The notes: generated by a model from the sequence alone, not told the origin. 64,000 nt of DNA from Streptococcus mitis B6 (GCF_000027165.1 NC_013853.1:682001-746000); one strand, 5' to 3'. Shown: positions 27,181-39,830, counted from the stretch's first letter. Numbers and translations: made by a program.

Positions 27181-27189
27181 AGTATACCA
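27181..27189 (-). promoter_or_regulatory. Extended -10 promoter of the LtaS-like gene
   Basis: Minus-strand TGGTATACT, about 31 bp before the GTG start. No convincing -35. Confidence 0.55.
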
Positions 27190-27230
27190 TTTTTTAAAAG
27201 AAGAGTAAAAAAGCAAGGGTTGTTTCTTTT

Positions 27231-27259
27231 TTGAGAATTGGCTAAAAGTTTGATATAAT
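27231..27259 (+). promoter_or_regulatory. Promoter placing transcription start at the ATG of the methyltransferase gene
   Basis: TTGAGA (27231-27236), 17 bp, TATAAT (27254-27259). The predicted start of transcription (about 27265-27267) coincides with the ATG at 27267, implying a leaderless or nearly leaderless mRNA. Confidence 0.75.
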
Positions 27260-27266
27260 GGTAGCT

Positions 27267-28430
27267 ATGAATAAAATAAGAGTCAGTAAATGGGTTGAAA
27301 AGAAGCTCGCTAAGGGGTTAGTTTTACTAGAATCCAGTGACCTTGCAGATGTTCATCTCAAGGATCAGGAAGTAGAAGTTCATAGTCAAGATGGAAAATT
27401 TCTTGGGACTGTCTACCTTTCTCAGCAAAACAAGGGCTTGGGCTGGTTTGTTAGCACAGACAAGGTGACCTTCAATCAAGCGTTCTTTGAAGCACTGTTT
27501 AGACAAGCTAAAGAAAAGAGAAGTGCCTACTATCAAGACGAATTGACAACTGCCTTTCGTCTCTTCAACCAAGAGGGAGATAGCTTTGGGGGTCTGACAG
27601 TGGATCTTTATGGCGACTATGCTGTCTTTTCTTGGTATAACTCTTATGTTTATCAGATTCGCAAGATTATCTCAGAAGCCTTTAGACAGGTTTTCCCTGA
27701 GGTTTTAGGGGCTTATGAGAAGATCCGCTTTAAGGGTTTGGACTATGAATCTGCCCATATTTATGGTCAAGAAGCACCTGACTTTTTCACTGTTTTGGAA
27801 AATGGTGTCCTCTATCAAGTCTTTATGAATGATGGCTTGATGACAGGGATTTTCCTAGACCAGCATGAAGTTCGCGGTAGTTTAGTGGATGGATTGGCTA
27901 TGGGTAAATCCTTGCTCAATATGTTTTCCTACACAGCAGCCTTTTCAGTAGCTGCGGCCATGGGAGGAGCTAGCCAGACAACTTCTGTGGACCTAGCTAA
28001 ACGTTCACGAGAATTGTCTCAAGCGCATTTTCAGGCAAATGGAATCAGCACAGACGACCATCGTTTCATAGTCATGGATGTCTTTGAGTATTTCAAGTAT
28101 GCTAAGCGAAAAGGCTTGACTTACGATGTGATTGTCCTAGATCCGCCTAGCTTTGCTCGGAACAAAAAACAAACATTTTCTGTAGCCAAGGATTATCACA
28201 AGTTGATTTCCCAGAGTCTTGAGATTTTAAATCCGGGCGGTATTATTATTGCCAGTACCAATGCTGCCAATGTATCCCGCCAGAAATTTACAGAACAAAT
28301 TGATAAATGCTTTGCAGGAAGAAGTTACCAGATTTTAAATAAATACGGTCTTCCAGCGGATTTCGCCTATAATAAAAAAGATGAAAGTAGTAATTACCTC
28401 AAGGTGATTAGTATGAAGGTTAGTAAATGA
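27267..28430 (+). CDS. Class I SAM-dependent rRNA methyltransferase (RlmI-like, PUA domain)
   Basis: 387 residues from ATG 27267. A PUA RNA-binding domain is at about 1-70 ([13 protein letters not shown]), then a Rossmann methyltransferase with the SAM loop [20 protein letters not shown] near 215-235 and the catalytic [10 protein letters not shown] near 292. RlmI-type enzymes make 5-methylcytosine in 23S rRNA; the exact target here is inferred. The in-frame ATG at 27258 lies inside the -10 box and cannot be the start of a transcript from that promoter. Overlaps aroD by 4 bp and heads the aromatic operon. Confidence 0.85.
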   Translation: MNKIRVSKWVEKKLAKGLVLLESSDLADVHLKDQEVEVHSQDGKFLGTVYLSQQNKGLGWFVSTDKVTFNQAFFEALFRQAKEKRSAYYQDELTTAFRLFNQEGDSFGGLTVDLYGDYAVFSWYNSYVYQIRKIISEAFRQVFPEVLGAYEKIRFKGLDYESAHIYGQEAPDFFTVLENGVLYQVFMNDGLMTGIFLDQHEVRGSLVDGLAMGKSLLNMFSYTAAFSVAAAMGGASQTTSVDLAKRSRELSQAHFQANGISTDDHRFIVMDVFEYFKYAKRKGLTYDVIVLDPPSFARNKKQTFSVAKDYHKLISQSLEILNPGGIIIASTNAANVSRQKFTEQIDKCFAGRSYQILNKYGLPADFAYNKKDESSNYLKVISMKVSK

Positions 28431-29104
28431 AATTAATCGTTTCAGTAATGCCAAGAAGTTTAGAGGAGGCCCAGACTCTGGATGCCACAAGGTACCTGGA
28501 TGCCGACATCATTGAATGGCGTGCCGACTATCTGCCTAAAGAAGCGATTTTGCAGGTGGCTCCAGCTATTTTTGAAAAATTCGCAGGCCGTGAGTTGGTT
28601 TTCACATTGCGAACTCGCTCTGAAGGGGGAGAAATCGACCTTTCTCCAGAAGAATATATCCATCTAATCAAGGAAGTGGCGCAACTCTATCAACCAGACT
28701 ATATTGATTTTGAGTACTACAGCTACAAGGATGTTTTTGAGGAAATGCTGGACTTCCCAAATCTCGTTTTGAGTTACCACAATTTCCAAGAAACACCTGA
28801 AAATATGATGGAAATCTTGTCAGAGTTGACGAGCCTAAATCCAAAACTTGTTAAGGTTGCGGTGATGGCTCACACGGAGCAGGATGTGCTAGACCTGATG
28901 AACTATACACGAGGCTTTAAAACCCTCAATCCTGAGCAGGAATATGTGACCATTTCTATGGGCAAGGTGGGTAAGGTCTCTCGTATCACTGCGGATGTGA
29001 CAGGTTCTAGCTGGTCCTTTGCTAGTCTAGATGAGGCAAGTGCCCCAGGTCAGATTTCCCTAGCTAACATGAAAAAAATTCGGGAGATTTTGGATGAAGC
29101 TTGA
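28427..29104 (+). CDS. aroD: 3-dehydroquinate dehydratase, type I
   Basis: 225 residues, third step of the shikimate pathway. The type I enzyme uses a Schiff-base lysine, visible in [10 protein letters not shown], and a catalytic histidine in LSYHNFQ. ATGA overlap with the methyltransferase gene and an 11-bp overlap with aroE indicate tight coupling. Confidence 0.95.
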   Translation: MKLIVSVMPRSLEEAQTLDATRYLDADIIEWRADYLPKEAILQVAPAIFEKFAGRELVFTLRTRSEGGEIDLSPEEYIHLIKEVAQLYQPDYIDFEYYSYKDVFEEMLDFPNLVLSYHNFQETPENMMEILSELTSLNPKLVKVAVMAHTEQDVLDLMNYTRGFKTLNPEQEYVTISMGKVGKVSRITADVTGSSWSFASLDEASAPGQISLANMKKIREILDEA

Positions 29105-29948
29105 TGGCTATACACGTTTAGCTGCCGTTGTTGCCAATCCTATTAAGCATTCTATTTCTCCCTTTATTCACAATAGTGCCTTTGAGGCGACAGCTACCAA
29201 TGGTGCTTACGTGGCTTGGGAGATTGAAGCGGCTGACTTGGCAGAAACAGTAGCCAATATTCGTCGCTACCAGATGTTTGGCATCAACCTGTCCATGCCC
29301 TATAAGGAGCAAGTAATTCCTTATTTGGATGGGCTGAGCGATGAAGCACGCTTGATTGGTGCGGTTAATACGGTTGTCAATGAGAATGGAAATTTAATTG
29401 GATATAATACAGATGGCAAGGGATTTTTTAAGAGCTTGCCTTCTTTTACAATTTCAGGTAAAAAGATGACCCTGCTGGGTGCAGGTGGTGCGGCCAAGTC
29501 CATTCTGGCTCAAGCTATTTTGGATGGCGTCAGTCAGATTTCGGTCTTTGTTCGTTCGGTTTCGATGGAAAAAACAAGACCTTACCTAAACAAGTTACAG
29601 GAGCAGACAGGCTTTAAGGTGGACTTGTATGCTTTAGAAGATGTTTCTGTCTTGCAGGAAAGGATTGCTGAGTCGGATTTGCTGGTCAATGCCACCAGTG
29701 TGGGCATGGATGGTCAATCCTCTCCAGTTTCTGAAAATATAGTCTTACCAGAAACTCTTCTAGTAGCAGATATCATTTACCAACCCTTTGAAACACCATT
29801 TTTGAAATGGGCTAGAAGTCAGGGTAATCCAGCTGTCAATGGTCTGGGAATGTTGCTCTATCAAGCTGCAGAAGCTTTTCAACTGTGGACAGGCAAGGAA
29901 ATGCCTACAGAAGAGATTTGGCAGTCCTTAAAAGAAAAATACCAATAA
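29094..29948 (+). CDS. aroE: Shikimate dehydrogenase
   Basis: 284 residues. It reduces 3-dehydroshikimate with NADPH. Substrate-binding SISPFIHN near 19-26, the catalytic Lys in NLSMPYKEQ and Asp in GYNTDGKGF are present, followed by the nucleotide-binding GAGGAAKS loop near 129. Starts inside aroD; 18 bp separate it from aroB. Confidence 0.95.
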   Translation: MKLDGYTRLAAVVANPIKHSISPFIHNSAFEATATNGAYVAWEIEAADLAETVANIRRYQMFGINLSMPYKEQVIPYLDGLSDEARLIGAVNTVVNENGNLIGYNTDGKGFFKSLPSFTISGKKMTLLGAGGAAKSILAQAILDGVSQISVFVRSVSMEKTRPYLNKLQEQTGFKVDLYALEDVSVLQERIAESDLLVNATSVGMDGQSSPVSENIVLPETLLVADIIYQPFETPFLKWARSQGNPAVNGLGMLLYQAAEAFQLWTGKEMPTEEIWQSLKEKYQ

Positions 29949-29966
29949 AGAAAGGGAGATTCTCCT

Positions 29967-31034
29967 ATGAAAATCAGAATCGATATTCCTCATCATCCTT
30001 ATGATATTCGGATTGAAAAAGGTTGTCTGGCTCAGGCTGGTCAATGGTTGCGAGAACTCTGGCAACCACAAAAGGTAGTCATTGTAACAGACAACCATGT
30101 GGCTTCTCTCTATGCTGAGAAGGTCCAACTCAGCCTAGAAGATGCTGGTTTTCAGGTAGCTGTTTTTGATTTCTTAGAAGGTGAAGAACGGAAAAATCTG
30201 ACCACTGTTCAGAAAGTCTATGAATTTTTAGTTAAGAAAGGTCTGACTCGTAGCGATGGAATCGTGGCTCTCGGAGGTGGTGTCGTTGGAGACCTGGCTG
30301 GTTTCGTAGCCTCTACCTATATGCGGGGCATTCATTTTGTTCAGATACCGACTAGCTTGACAGCCCAGGTGGATTCTTCTATCGGTGGAAAGACAGGCGT
30401 TAACACTCCATTTGCCAAGAATATGGTAGGAACTTTTGCCCAACCAGATGGGGTTCTGATTGATCCACTTGTCCTTGGAACGCTTGGAAAAAGAGAGTTG
30501 ATTGAAGGGATGGGTGAAGTTATCAAATATGGCTTGATTGAGGATCCAGAACTATGGACTCTATTGACGGAACTGGATGGTTCTGTAGAGAGCATACTGG
30601 AATATGCAGAGACCTTGATTGAACATTCTTGCCAGGTTAAGCGCAAGATGGTGGTTGAGGATGAGCTGGACAATGGTGTACGTCTTTACCTCAACTTTGG
30701 TCATACTATTGGCCATGCCATTGAAGCGACGGCTGGTTATGGCAAGGTCATGCATGGAGAAGCTGTGGCCATGGGCATGGTGCAGATTTCCAAGGTGGCT
30801 GAGGAAAAAGGCCTCATGCCAGCTGGCATTACCCAGTCCATCACAGAAATGTGTCAGAAGTTTGGCTTGCCTGTTGATTATGAAAACTGGGATGTTGACA
30901 AGCTTTATCAGGCTTTGACTCATGATAAGAAGGCGCGTGGTAATACCTTGAAATTGGTCTTGGTGCCAGAGCTCGGTTCAGCGACTATTCACTCAGTTTC
31001 TCTGGAAGAGATGAAAGACTACTTGGTAAAATAA
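29967..31034 (+). CDS. aroB: 3-dehydroquinate synthase
   Basis: 355 residues, the usual size. It converts DAHP to 3-dehydroquinate with NAD and a metal ion. NAD-binding [20 protein letters not shown] near 95-115, metal ligands in [10 protein letters not shown] and [11 protein letters not shown], plus a later HGEAVAMGM segment. AAAGGGAG ribosome-binding site. Confidence 0.96.
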   Translation: MKIRIDIPHHPYDIRIEKGCLAQAGQWLRELWQPQKVVIVTDNHVASLYAEKVQLSLEDAGFQVAVFDFLEGEERKNLTTVQKVYEFLVKKGLTRSDGIVALGGGVVGDLAGFVASTYMRGIHFVQIPTSLTAQVDSSIGGKTGVNTPFAKNMVGTFAQPDGVLIDPLVLGTLGKRELIEGMGEVIKYGLIEDPELWTLLTELDGSVESILEYAETLIEHSCQVKRKMVVEDELDNGVRLYLNFGHTIGHAIEATAGYGKVMHGEAVAMGMVQISKVAEEKGLMPAGITQSITEMCQKFGLPVDYENWDVDKLYQALTHDKKARGNTLKLVLVPELGSATIHSVSLEEMKDYLVK

Positions 31035-31043
31035 GGAGAGTGT

Positions 31044-32210
31044 ATGAGATATTTAACTGCAGGAGAATCACACGGCCCCCGTCTGACGGCTATCATTGAG
31101 GGAATTCCAGCTGGACTTCCTTTGACAGCAGAGGACATCAATGAGGATTTGAAACGTCGTCAGGGTGGCTACGGCCGCGGTGGTCGTATGAAGATTGAAA
31201 GCGACCAAGTTGTCTTTACTTCGGGTGTTCGCCATGGGAAGACGACAGGGGCTCCTATTACTATGGATGTCATCAACAAAGACCACCAAAAATGGCTGGA
31301 TATCATGTCTGCGGAAGACATTGAAGAGCGCCTTAAAAGCAAACGAAAAATCACCCATCCTCGGCCAGGTCATGCCGACTTGGTAGGGGGGATTAAGTAC
31401 CGTTTTGATGATTTGCGTAATTCCTTGGAGCGTTCATCTGCCCGTGAAACCACCATGCGGGTGGCAGTTGGGGCAGTAGCCAAACGTCTCTTAGCTGAGC
31501 TAGATATGGAGATTGCCAACCACGTTGTGGTCTTTGGTGGCAAGGAAATCGATGTTCCTGAGAATCTCACAGTTGCTGAGATTAAGGAAAGAGCTGCCCA
31601 GTCTGAAGTTTCTATTGTCAACCAAGAAAGAGAACAAGAAATCAAGGATTATATTGACCAAATCAAGCGTGATGGTGATACCATCGGTGGGGTTGTGGAG
31701 ACAGTCGTTGGAGGTGTTCCAGTTGGTCTTGGTTCCTATGTCCAATGGGATAGAAAATTGGATGCGAGATTGGCCCAAGCTGTTGTCTCTATCAATGCCT
31801 TTAAAGGGGTGGAATTTGGTCTTGGCTTTGAAGCTGGTTATCGTAAAGGCAGCCAAGTCATGGATGAAATTCTCTGGTCTGAAGAAGACGGTTATACCCG
31901 CCGTACCAACAATCTGGGCGGCTTTGAAGGTGGTATGACCAATGGGCAACCTATTGTTGTTCGTGGCGTCATGAAACCTATTCCTACTCTTTATAAACCT
32001 CTTATGAGTGTGGATATCGAAACCCATGAACCCTACAAGGCAACAGTTGAAAGAAGTGATCCGACCGCTCTTCCAGCAGCAGGTGTAGTTATGGAAGCCG
32101 TTGTGGCAACGGTTCTGGCACAAGAAATTCTTGAAAAATTCTCATCAGACAATCTAGAGGAATTAAAAGAAGCGGTATCCAAACACAGAGAATATACAAA
32201 GAACTATTAA
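31044..32210 (+). CDS. aroC: Chorismate synthase
   Basis: 388 residues. It makes chorismate from EPSP using reduced FMN. The N-terminus [12 protein letters not shown] with catalytic histidine, [12 protein letters not shown] near 41-52, and the [18 protein letters not shown] segment are all family signatures. Nine bp after aroB and nine before tyrA. Confidence 0.97.
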   Translation: MRYLTAGESHGPRLTAIIEGIPAGLPLTAEDINEDLKRRQGGYGRGGRMKIESDQVVFTSGVRHGKTTGAPITMDVINKDHQKWLDIMSAEDIEERLKSKRKITHPRPGHADLVGGIKYRFDDLRNSLERSSARETTMRVAVGAVAKRLLAELDMEIANHVVVFGGKEIDVPENLTVAEIKERAAQSEVSIVNQEREQEIKDYIDQIKRDGDTIGGVVETVVGGVPVGLGSYVQWDRKLDARLAQAVVSINAFKGVEFGLGFEAGYRKGSQVMDEILWSEEDGYTRRTNNLGGFEGGMTNGQPIVVRGVMKPIPTLYKPLMSVDIETHEPYKATVERSDPTALPAAGVVMEAVVATVLAQEILEKFSSDNLEELKEAVSKHREYTKNY

Positions 32211-32219
32211 GGAGTTCCT

Positions 32220-33323
32220 ATGGCAAAAACAGTCTATATCGCAGGCCTTGGATTGATCGGTGCCTCTATGGCACTCGGTATCAAACGCGATCATCCAGAT
32301 TATAAAATTTTAGGTTATAATCGCAGTCAAGCTTCGAGAGATATCGCCTTGAAAGAAGGCATGATTGACCGTGCAACGGATGATTTTGCGAGTTTTGCTC
32401 CTTTGGCAGATATCATTATTCTCAGTTTGCCAATCAAACAAACCATTGCTTTTATTAAGGAATTGGCCAACTTGGACTTGAAAGAAGGAGTGATTATCTC
32501 AGATGCTGGTTCGACCAAGTCAGCCATTGTGGATGCAGCGGAGCAGTATTTGGCTGGCAAATCTGTTCGCTTTGTCGGGGCCCATCCCATGGCTGGTAGT
32601 CACAAGACAGGGGCTGCTTCTGCGGATGTCAATCTTTTTGAAAATGCCTATTATATCTTTACACCTTCGAGCCTGACAAGTCCTGACACGCTTGAGGAAA
32701 TGAAGGATTTGCTTTCAGGTCTTCACGCTCGTTTTATCGAGATTGATGCCAAGGAGCATGATCGTGTCACTTCTCAGATTAGCCATTTTCCTCATATTCT
32801 GGCTTCTAGTCTCATGGAGCAGACCGCGGTTTATGCTCAAGAACATGAGATGGCAAGGCGCTTTGCGGCCGGTGGTTTTCGAGATATGACTCGGATTGCG
32901 GAAAGCGAGCCAGGTATGTGGACTTCCATTCTCTTGTCCAATCGTGAGACTATTCTAGATCGAATTGAGGATTTCAAGGAACGATTGGATGAGGTTGGCA
33001 AGGCCATCAGCAAGGGAGATGAAGAGCAAATCTGGAACTTTTTTAACCAAGCGCGTGCGCAACGTCAGGCCATGGAAATCCATAAGCGTGGTGGTGTGGA
33101 TAGCTCTTACGACCTCTATGTTGACGTTCCCGATGAAGAAGATGTCATCCTGAGGATTTTGGAATTGCTACGAGGAACTTCCTTGGTCAATATTCACATC
33201 AATGAGGAAAACCGTGAGGATATTCACGGGATCCTACAAATTTCATTTAAAAATGCTCAAGACTTGGAAAGAGCTGAGCATCTCATAACAGAAAATACCG
33301 ACTACACAGTCGTCATCAAGTAA
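32220..33323 (+). CDS. tyrA: Prephenate dehydrogenase with C-terminal ACT domain
   Basis: 367 residues. NAD-binding [10 protein letters not shown] at 8-17, the catalytic region [12 protein letters not shown] (His near 188) and [10 protein letters not shown] near 122. An ACT-type domain from about residue 295 probably senses tyrosine. It oxidatively decarboxylates prephenate toward tyrosine. Confidence 0.93.
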   Translation: MAKTVYIAGLGLIGASMALGIKRDHPDYKILGYNRSQASRDIALKEGMIDRATDDFASFAPLADIIILSLPIKQTIAFIKELANLDLKEGVIISDAGSTKSAIVDAAEQYLAGKSVRFVGAHPMAGSHKTGAASADVNLFENAYYIFTPSSLTSPDTLEEMKDLLSGLHARFIEIDAKEHDRVTSQISHFPHILASSLMEQTAVYAQEHEMARRFAAGGFRDMTRIAESEPGMWTSILLSNRETILDRIEDFKERLDEVGKAISKGDEEQIWNFFNQARAQRQAMEIHKRGGVDSSYDLYVDVPDEEDVILRILELLRGTSLVNIHINEENREDIHGILQISFKNAQDLERAEHLITENTDYTVVIK

Positions 33324-33333
33324 GGAGAAAATC

Positions 33334-33672
33334 ATGTCAAATATTTACGATAGTGCAAACGAACTCAGTCGCGGCCTACGCGAATTACCAGAATACAAGG
33401 CTGTTAAAGCAGCTAAAGATGCGATTTCAGCAGATGCTGAGGCGAGCAAAATTTTTACAGAATATGTTGCCTTCCAAGAGGAAATTCAAAGACTAGCGCA
33501 GACAGGTCAAATGCCAGATGCTTCCTTTCAAGCGAAAATGGAAGGCTTTGGTAAACAGATTCAAGGAAATATCCTCTTGTCAGAATTCTTTACCCAGCAA
33601 CAACAATTGGCAATTTACCTTTCTGACATTGAAAAAATTGTTTTCGAACCAGTTTCAGAATTGCTAAAATAA
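33334..33672 (+). CDS. YlbF/YmcA-family protein (UPF0342 type)
   Basis: 112 residues, all helical, cytoplasmic. It starts [21 protein letters not shown] and is rich in Q and E, as in the Bacillus YheA/YlbF/YmcA relatives, some of which act with RNase Y in mRNA maturation. That role is only inferred here. Last gene before the lemA/TPM cassette; its last codons and stop lie inside the 19-bp direct repeat. Confidence 0.8.
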   Translation: MSNIYDSANELSRGLRELPEYKAVKAAKDAISADAEASKIFTEYVAFQEEIQRLAQTGQMPDASFQAKMEGFGKQIQGNILLSEFFTQQQQLAIYLSDIEKIVFEPVSELLK

Positions 33673-33675
33673 GAA
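33657..33675 (+). repeat. 19-bp direct repeat, left boundary of the lemA/TPM cassette
   Basis: AGAATTGCTAAAATAAGAA, covering the last four codons (ELLK) and stop of the YlbF-like gene. It recurs exactly at 35806-35824. Confidence 0.85.
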
Positions 33676-33809
33676 CATTATTTTGTTCATTACTTATAGG
33701 TATTTTCTTAAGCGTATGATTATTATTGGTAACTACTGTATTAGTTAGAGTTATTAGCGTGGTTCGTTTAAGAATGACTCTGGGAATGAATGCCTTTACT
33801 AATAAACAA

Positions 33810-33909
33810 AATACAAAACAAATTAAATAGGCTATTGAAAATCATAACTATAATACAAAACAAATTAAATAGGCTATTGAAAATCATAACTATAATACAA
33901 AACGAATTT
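33810..33909. repeat. 42-bp tandem repeat, about 2.4 copies
   Basis: The unit begins AATACAAAACAAATTAAATA and continues GGCTATTGAAAATCATAACT AT. Copies start at 33810, 33852 and 33894, the last being partial and diverged. The first two are identical. It is AT rich and non-coding on the plus strand. The rest of the gene-free stretch 33673-34059 is AT-rich sequence in which I see no gene. Confidence 0.85.
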
Positions 33910-34059
33910 GAAAGCTTATAACTGTTATTTTCAACTTCAATTGGTAAGTTAGAAATTGTTGATGAGATAATAAATATAGAAACAATTATGAAAGAGAATG
34001 GAATTTTTATTATCGATAAATAGTAGATAAATGATGAACAATAGAAAATAGGAAAAAAT

Positions 34060-34630
34060 ATGTCAAAAAAATTAATTGCTCTAATCGGAGTTCCTGTAGG
34101 AATTATCTTCATCAGTATTATAGTGTTGACAGGTTCGTACAATAGTCTTGTTAGCAAAGATGAATCTGTGAAACAAGCTAACTCGAAGATTGAAGTTGCA
34201 CTTCAACGTAGGGGCTGACTTAATTCCAAATGTTGTAAATTCTGTAAAAGGATATATGAAGCACGAAGAAGACATCTTTACAAAGATTGCGGATGCTCGT
34301 TCTAAGATTGGCTCAGGAAATACAGAAACAAAAAATGAAGGGGAGAGCGAATTAACTTCTGCCATTTCTCGATTGCTAGTTGTTCAAGAAAATTATCCGG
34401 AGTTAAAAGCTGATACACAAGTGTCTTCTCTAATTTCAGAGCTTGAGGGATCTGAAAATCGTTTGTTTGTCGCTCGTAAAGATTATAACGATACTGCAAC
34501 AGAATATAATAAGACCATTAGACGTTTTCCTACTAGTGTGATAGCTAGTTTGTTTGGTTTCCAAAGAGCTGAGTTAATTGAAGCAGAGAAAGATGCAAAG
34601 GTTGTCCCTAAAGTCAATTTAACTGATTAG
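34060..34630 (+). pseudogene. lemA: lemA homologue broken by a +1 frameshift
   Basis: Restoring one base gives a 189-residue LemA-family protein: an N-terminal membrane segment (IALIGVPVGIIFISIIVLT), then the family motif SKIEVALQRRADLIPNVVN and the C-terminal FQRAELIEAEKDAK. The run GGGG at 34211-34214 has one G too many; translation from ATG 34060 stops at TGA 34216-34218 after 52 residues. LemA proteins are coiled-coil membrane proteins often paired with a TPM-domain gene, as here. A four-base G run could revert or slip, but nothing shows phase variation. Confidence 0.85.
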
Positions 34631-34648
34631 TCTTGTGGGGTATCTTCT

Positions 34649-35791
34649 ATGAAAAAGTTACTTATACTCTTAATTACCCCTTTATTCTTTTTTCTGCCTC
34701 TTGTTGCGGCTAATATAGCTGTTCCAGATCGTCCTTTAAATGGTATTTACGATCCTAACGGTTATTTAACCACTAGTGTTGCAGAAACGTTAGAGAGTAT
34801 GAATGCTGGAAGTGAAACCCAAGTAGGTATTTACATTGTAGATACTCTGGACGGTTCCAGTATCGAAGAGGTAGCCAATGAGGTTGCACGCAAATGGAAA
34901 GTTGGGAAACAAGATTCCAACAGTGGAATTTTAATTGCTATTGCTATAAAGGATAGGAAGTTTCGTATTGAAACATCCAACGAAGCAGCAATTTGGCTTA
35001 CTGACTCTATGGCCAGTTCCTTGCTAAATGATTCTAAACCGTACATGAAAGAAGGGAAATATACTGATGCCCTTAACAAAATTCTAGTAGGTATTTCTAA
35101 AGCGGAGTCTAGAAAAGCTGAAATCATAAACAAGAAGGAAAATAATCGACTTCCAAAAAGCTATGAAAAATCATTAAAAAATAATGAAGGCTTTAGTAAG
35201 TACTTCGATTACATTCCGTTTCCGATATTGTTCTATCTGTTGTTCTTTCTTTTACTAAGTTTAGCAACATGGATCAAGTACTTAAAAAGATGCCGCTTTT
35301 CTAAGTATGAGTACGAGGGAAAAGGTAAGCTGTATCCAGATTTTCCTGACTTTGTACCTAACGATACGTGGACTGAAGAACGTAAATCTGACTATAAAAA
35401 AAATAAGCGTTTAATTAGGTCTCAATATCAGTACGAAGGATATAATAAACTTTATCCAGACTCAAAAGGTTTTCTGCCTAATGATACTTGGACTGCATTA
35501 CTTCTAGAAGCATACTACGCAGAAGTTGAAAGAAAGCACCTTGATAGGCTCAATCGCTCTCAATACTTTTATAATGGGAAGGGGAAACTCTATCCAAATG
35601 ATAAAGATTTTGTGAAGAATGCTTCTTGGACTTCCGATCTCAAAAAAAGCTACTATGCTTCACAAAGAGTACAGTCAAGTTCTTATGATAGAACAGATTC
35701 ATATGATTCTGGTAGTTCTAGTTCATCTTGGTCTTCAGATGATTGGGGTGGCGGTGGATTTGATGGTGGTGGTTCTTCAGATAGTTGGTAA
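34649..35791 (+). CDS. TPM-domain (YgcG-type) membrane protein with three internal repeats
   Basis: 380 residues. Signal peptide (1-20), extracellular TPM domain (about 25-155, VPDRPLNGIYDPNGYLT and DSNSGILIAIAIKDRKFRIE), then a membrane segment near 190-211. Three repeats of roughly 40 residues follow (about 222-345), each with the pattern Y-Y-G-KLYPD/N...F-N-WT-----YY. The tail is Ser/Gly/Trp-rich and ends GGGSSDSW, typical of YgcG proteins. TPM domains have been linked to phosphatase or photosystem repair functions; the role in streptococci is unknown. It sits 18 bp after the broken lemA. Confidence 0.8.
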   Translation: MKKLLILLITPLFFFLPLVAANIAVPDRPLNGIYDPNGYLTTSVAETLESMNAGSETQVGIYIVDTLDGSSIEEVANEVARKWKVGKQDSNSGILIAIAIKDRKFRIETSNEAAIWLTDSMASSLLNDSKPYMKEGKYTDALNKILVGISKAESRKAEIINKKENNRLPKSYEKSLKNNEGFSKYFDYIPFPILFYLLFFLLLSLATWIKYLKRCRFSKYEYEGKGKLYPDFPDFVPNDTWTEERKSDYKKNKRLIRSQYQYEGYNKLYPDSKGFLPNDTWTALLLEAYYAEVERKHLDRLNRSQYFYNGKGKLYPNDKDFVKNASWTSDLKKSYYASQRVQSSSYDRTDSYDSGSSSSSWSSDDWGGGGFDGGGSSDSW

Positions 35792-35805
35792 ATTGAAAAT
35801 GAAAA

Positions 35806-37661
<1,856 letters not shown>

Positions 37662-37665
<4 letters not shown>

Positions 37666-38510
37666 AAATTGCTTATCTAGGTCCCAAGGGATCCTTTTCA
37701 CACCACGTTGTGCAGACAGCTTTTCCTCAGGAGGAATTGCAGGCCTTTGCCAATATTACAGATGTCATCAAGGCTTATGAGCAAGGATTAGTGGACTATT
37801 CTGTGGTGCCAGTTGAAAATTCTATAGAGGGTAGTGTTCATGAAACCTTGGACTATCTTTTTCATCAGGCTCGCATCCAAGCAGTAGCAGAAATCGTTCA
37901 GCCTATTCATCAGCAGTTGATGGTGGTTCCAGGTCACACTAAGATTGAAAAGATTTTTTCTCATCCTCAGGCTTTGGCTCAAGGAAAGAAATTCATCGAT
38001 GAACAGTATCCAGATGCTCAAATTGAGGTGACAGCTAGTACAGCTTATGCGGCCCGCTTTATTTCCGAACATCCAGACCAACCTTATGCAGCGATTGCAC
38101 CTAGAAGTTCTGCTGAAGAATATGGTTTAGAACTGATTGCTGAAGATATTCAAGAAATGGAAGCCAATTTCACACGTTTCTGGGTTTTGGGAGCTGAAAA
38201 GCCTTCTATTCCCTTGAAAGCACAAACTGAGAAAATGAGTTTGGCCTTGACTTTACCAGACAATCTTCCAGGTGCACTTTATAAGGCCCTATCGACCTTT
38301 GCTTGGCGGGGAATTGACCTGACAAAAATTGAAAGTCGTCCACTCAAGACAGCACTGGGTGAATACTTTTTCATTATCGATGTTGATTATGCCGATAAGG
38401 ATTTGGTTCACTTTGCCCAAAAAGAATTAGAAGCCATCGGAATCCAGTATAAAGTACTGGGCGCCTATCCTATTTATCCAATATCAGACCATGGAAAGGA
38501 GAGAAGATGA
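37662..38510 (+). CDS. pheA: Prephenate dehydratase
   Basis: 282 residues. It converts prephenate to phenylpyruvate. Catalytic-domain motifs GPKGSFSH near 7 and VVPVENSIEGSVHETLD near 47-63, and NFTRFWVLG near 169. The ACT regulatory domain from about 187 contains GALYKALSTFAWRGIDLTKIESRP, the phenylalanine-binding segment. ATGA overlaps on both sides. Confidence 0.95.
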
Positions 38511-39817
38511 GTAAAGAAAATCCCTTAAGCCACCACGAGCAGTTACGTTATGACTATCTTTTTAAGAATATTCATTACCTCAATGAGCGAGAGAAAAAAG
38601 AGTTTGCTTACCTGCAAGGTAAGTTAAATATGGCTGGCGGTAGTGAAGCTTATCCAGAAATTCATAATGAAAATCATGATATGGAAGAGTCTTTCATGGA
38701 GCCAGTCAATCAGTATTCTCTTCCATCCTATGGAAACCGTAGTCGTTCAAAAAAATACCAGAAAAGCCATTCTCTTCCAAAGGTTAAGTCCAAAAAACGT
38801 AAGATTCGTTGGGGGCGCATTTTTGCAGGCTTGCTTGCTCTTCTAGCCTGTGTTGGTTTTGGCATGATTTTTATGTTCCTAAAAGGTTATTCAAATGCGG
38901 ACCCAACCAAACCTGCCAATGCTAAGGCAGCTCAAGTAGAAGTCTTTCATGGTCAAGATACCAGAGATGGAGTTAATATTTTGATCATGGGTACAGATGG
39001 GCGAATCGGTCAAAATAGTGCTGAGACGCGGACGGACTCTATTATGGTATTAAATGTTGGCGGCTCAGATAAGAAAATGAAGCTGGTCAGCTTCATGCGT
39101 GACAATTTGGTTTATATAGACGGTTACAGCCAAGTCATTAACGGTAGAAAACAGACGGATAACAAGTTAAACGTAGCCTATGAGTTAGGAGAACAAGAGG
39201 GGCAAAAAGGGGCAGAAATGGTTCGTCAAGTTTTGAAAGATAATTTTGACTTGGACATTAAGTACTATGCCTTGGTCGATTTTCAGGCCTTTGCCACAGC
39301 GATTGACACGCTTTTCCCTGATGGGGTGACGATTGATGCTCAATTTTCAACATTGAATGGACGTCCACTAACAGAAGCTACAGTCGGCGATGATTTACAT
39401 GCGACTGAGACTGAGTCTCCAACCCAAACCATCAAAGTCGGAAAACAGCAGATGAATGGTTCGACCTTGCTTAATTATGCTCGTTTCCGTGATGATGATG
39501 AGGCGGATTACGGCCGTACCAAAAGACAGCAACAAGTACTGACAGCAGTTCTTCAGCAAATCAAAGATCCAACCAAGCTCTTTACAGGCTCAGAGGCACT
39601 TGGCAAGGTATTCGCAATGACCTCAACGAATGTTCCTTATACCTTCCTGTTAACAAATGGCTTGTCTTTCCTAGACGGAGCTCAAAATGGTATTGAAAAA
39701 TTGACGATTCCAGAACTGGGTGACTGGGTAGATGCCTATGATGTTTATGGAGGCTTGGGCTTGCTTGTCGATCAAAACAAATATCAGAATAAATTGTCTC
39801 AGATGGGTTTGAGATAA
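38507..39817 (+). CDS. LytR-CpsA-Psr (LCP) family protein
   Basis: 436 residues. A basic cytoplasmic part of about 100 residues precedes one membrane segment (about 103-126). The extracellular LCP domain contains GTDGR near 164, TRTDSIMVLNV near 174-184 and SFMRDNLVYI near 198, the pyrophosphate/lipid-binding arginines and aspartates. LCP proteins attach teichoic acid or capsule polymers to peptidoglycan. Known in this position as psr in pneumococcus. It overlaps pheA by 4 bp although its function is unrelated. Confidence 0.9.
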   Translation: MSKENPLSHHEQLRYDYLFKNIHYLNEREKKEFAYLQGKLNMAGGSEAYPEIHNENHDMEESFMEPVNQYSLPSYGNRSRSKKYQKSHSLPKVKSKKRKIRWGRIFAGLLALLACVGFGMIFMFLKGYSNADPTKPANAKAAQVEVFHGQDTRDGVNILIMGTDGRIGQNSAETRTDSIMVLNVGGSDKKMKLVSFMRDNLVYIDGYSQVINGRKQTDNKLNVAYELGEQEGQKGAEMVRQVLKDNFDLDIKYYALVDFQAFATAIDTLFPDGVTIDAQFSTLNGRPLTEATVGDDLHATETESPTQTIKVGKQQMNGSTLLNYARFRDDDEADYGRTKRQQQVLTAVLQQIKDPTKLFTGSEALGKVFAMTSTNVPYTFLLTNGLSFLDGAQNGIEKLTIPELGDWVDAYDVYGGLGLLVDQNKYQNKLSQMGLR

Positions 39818-39830
39818 GATAAGACAGAGG

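Noticed and set aside
33810..33909. Possible CRISPR array
   Set aside because: Units are directly abutting with no unique spacers, and no cas genes are present.
33768..34157. 129-codon minus-strand frame with repeated residues FCIIVMIFNSLFNL
   Set aside because: The repetition comes only from the 42-bp tandem repeat, and the frame is antisense to the clear lemA reading frame; no ribosome-binding site.
34190..34630. Separate 146-codon gene starting inside lemA
   Set aside because: Its first residues (MKLHFNVG) are out of frame with LemA; it is the downstream half of the frameshifted gene.
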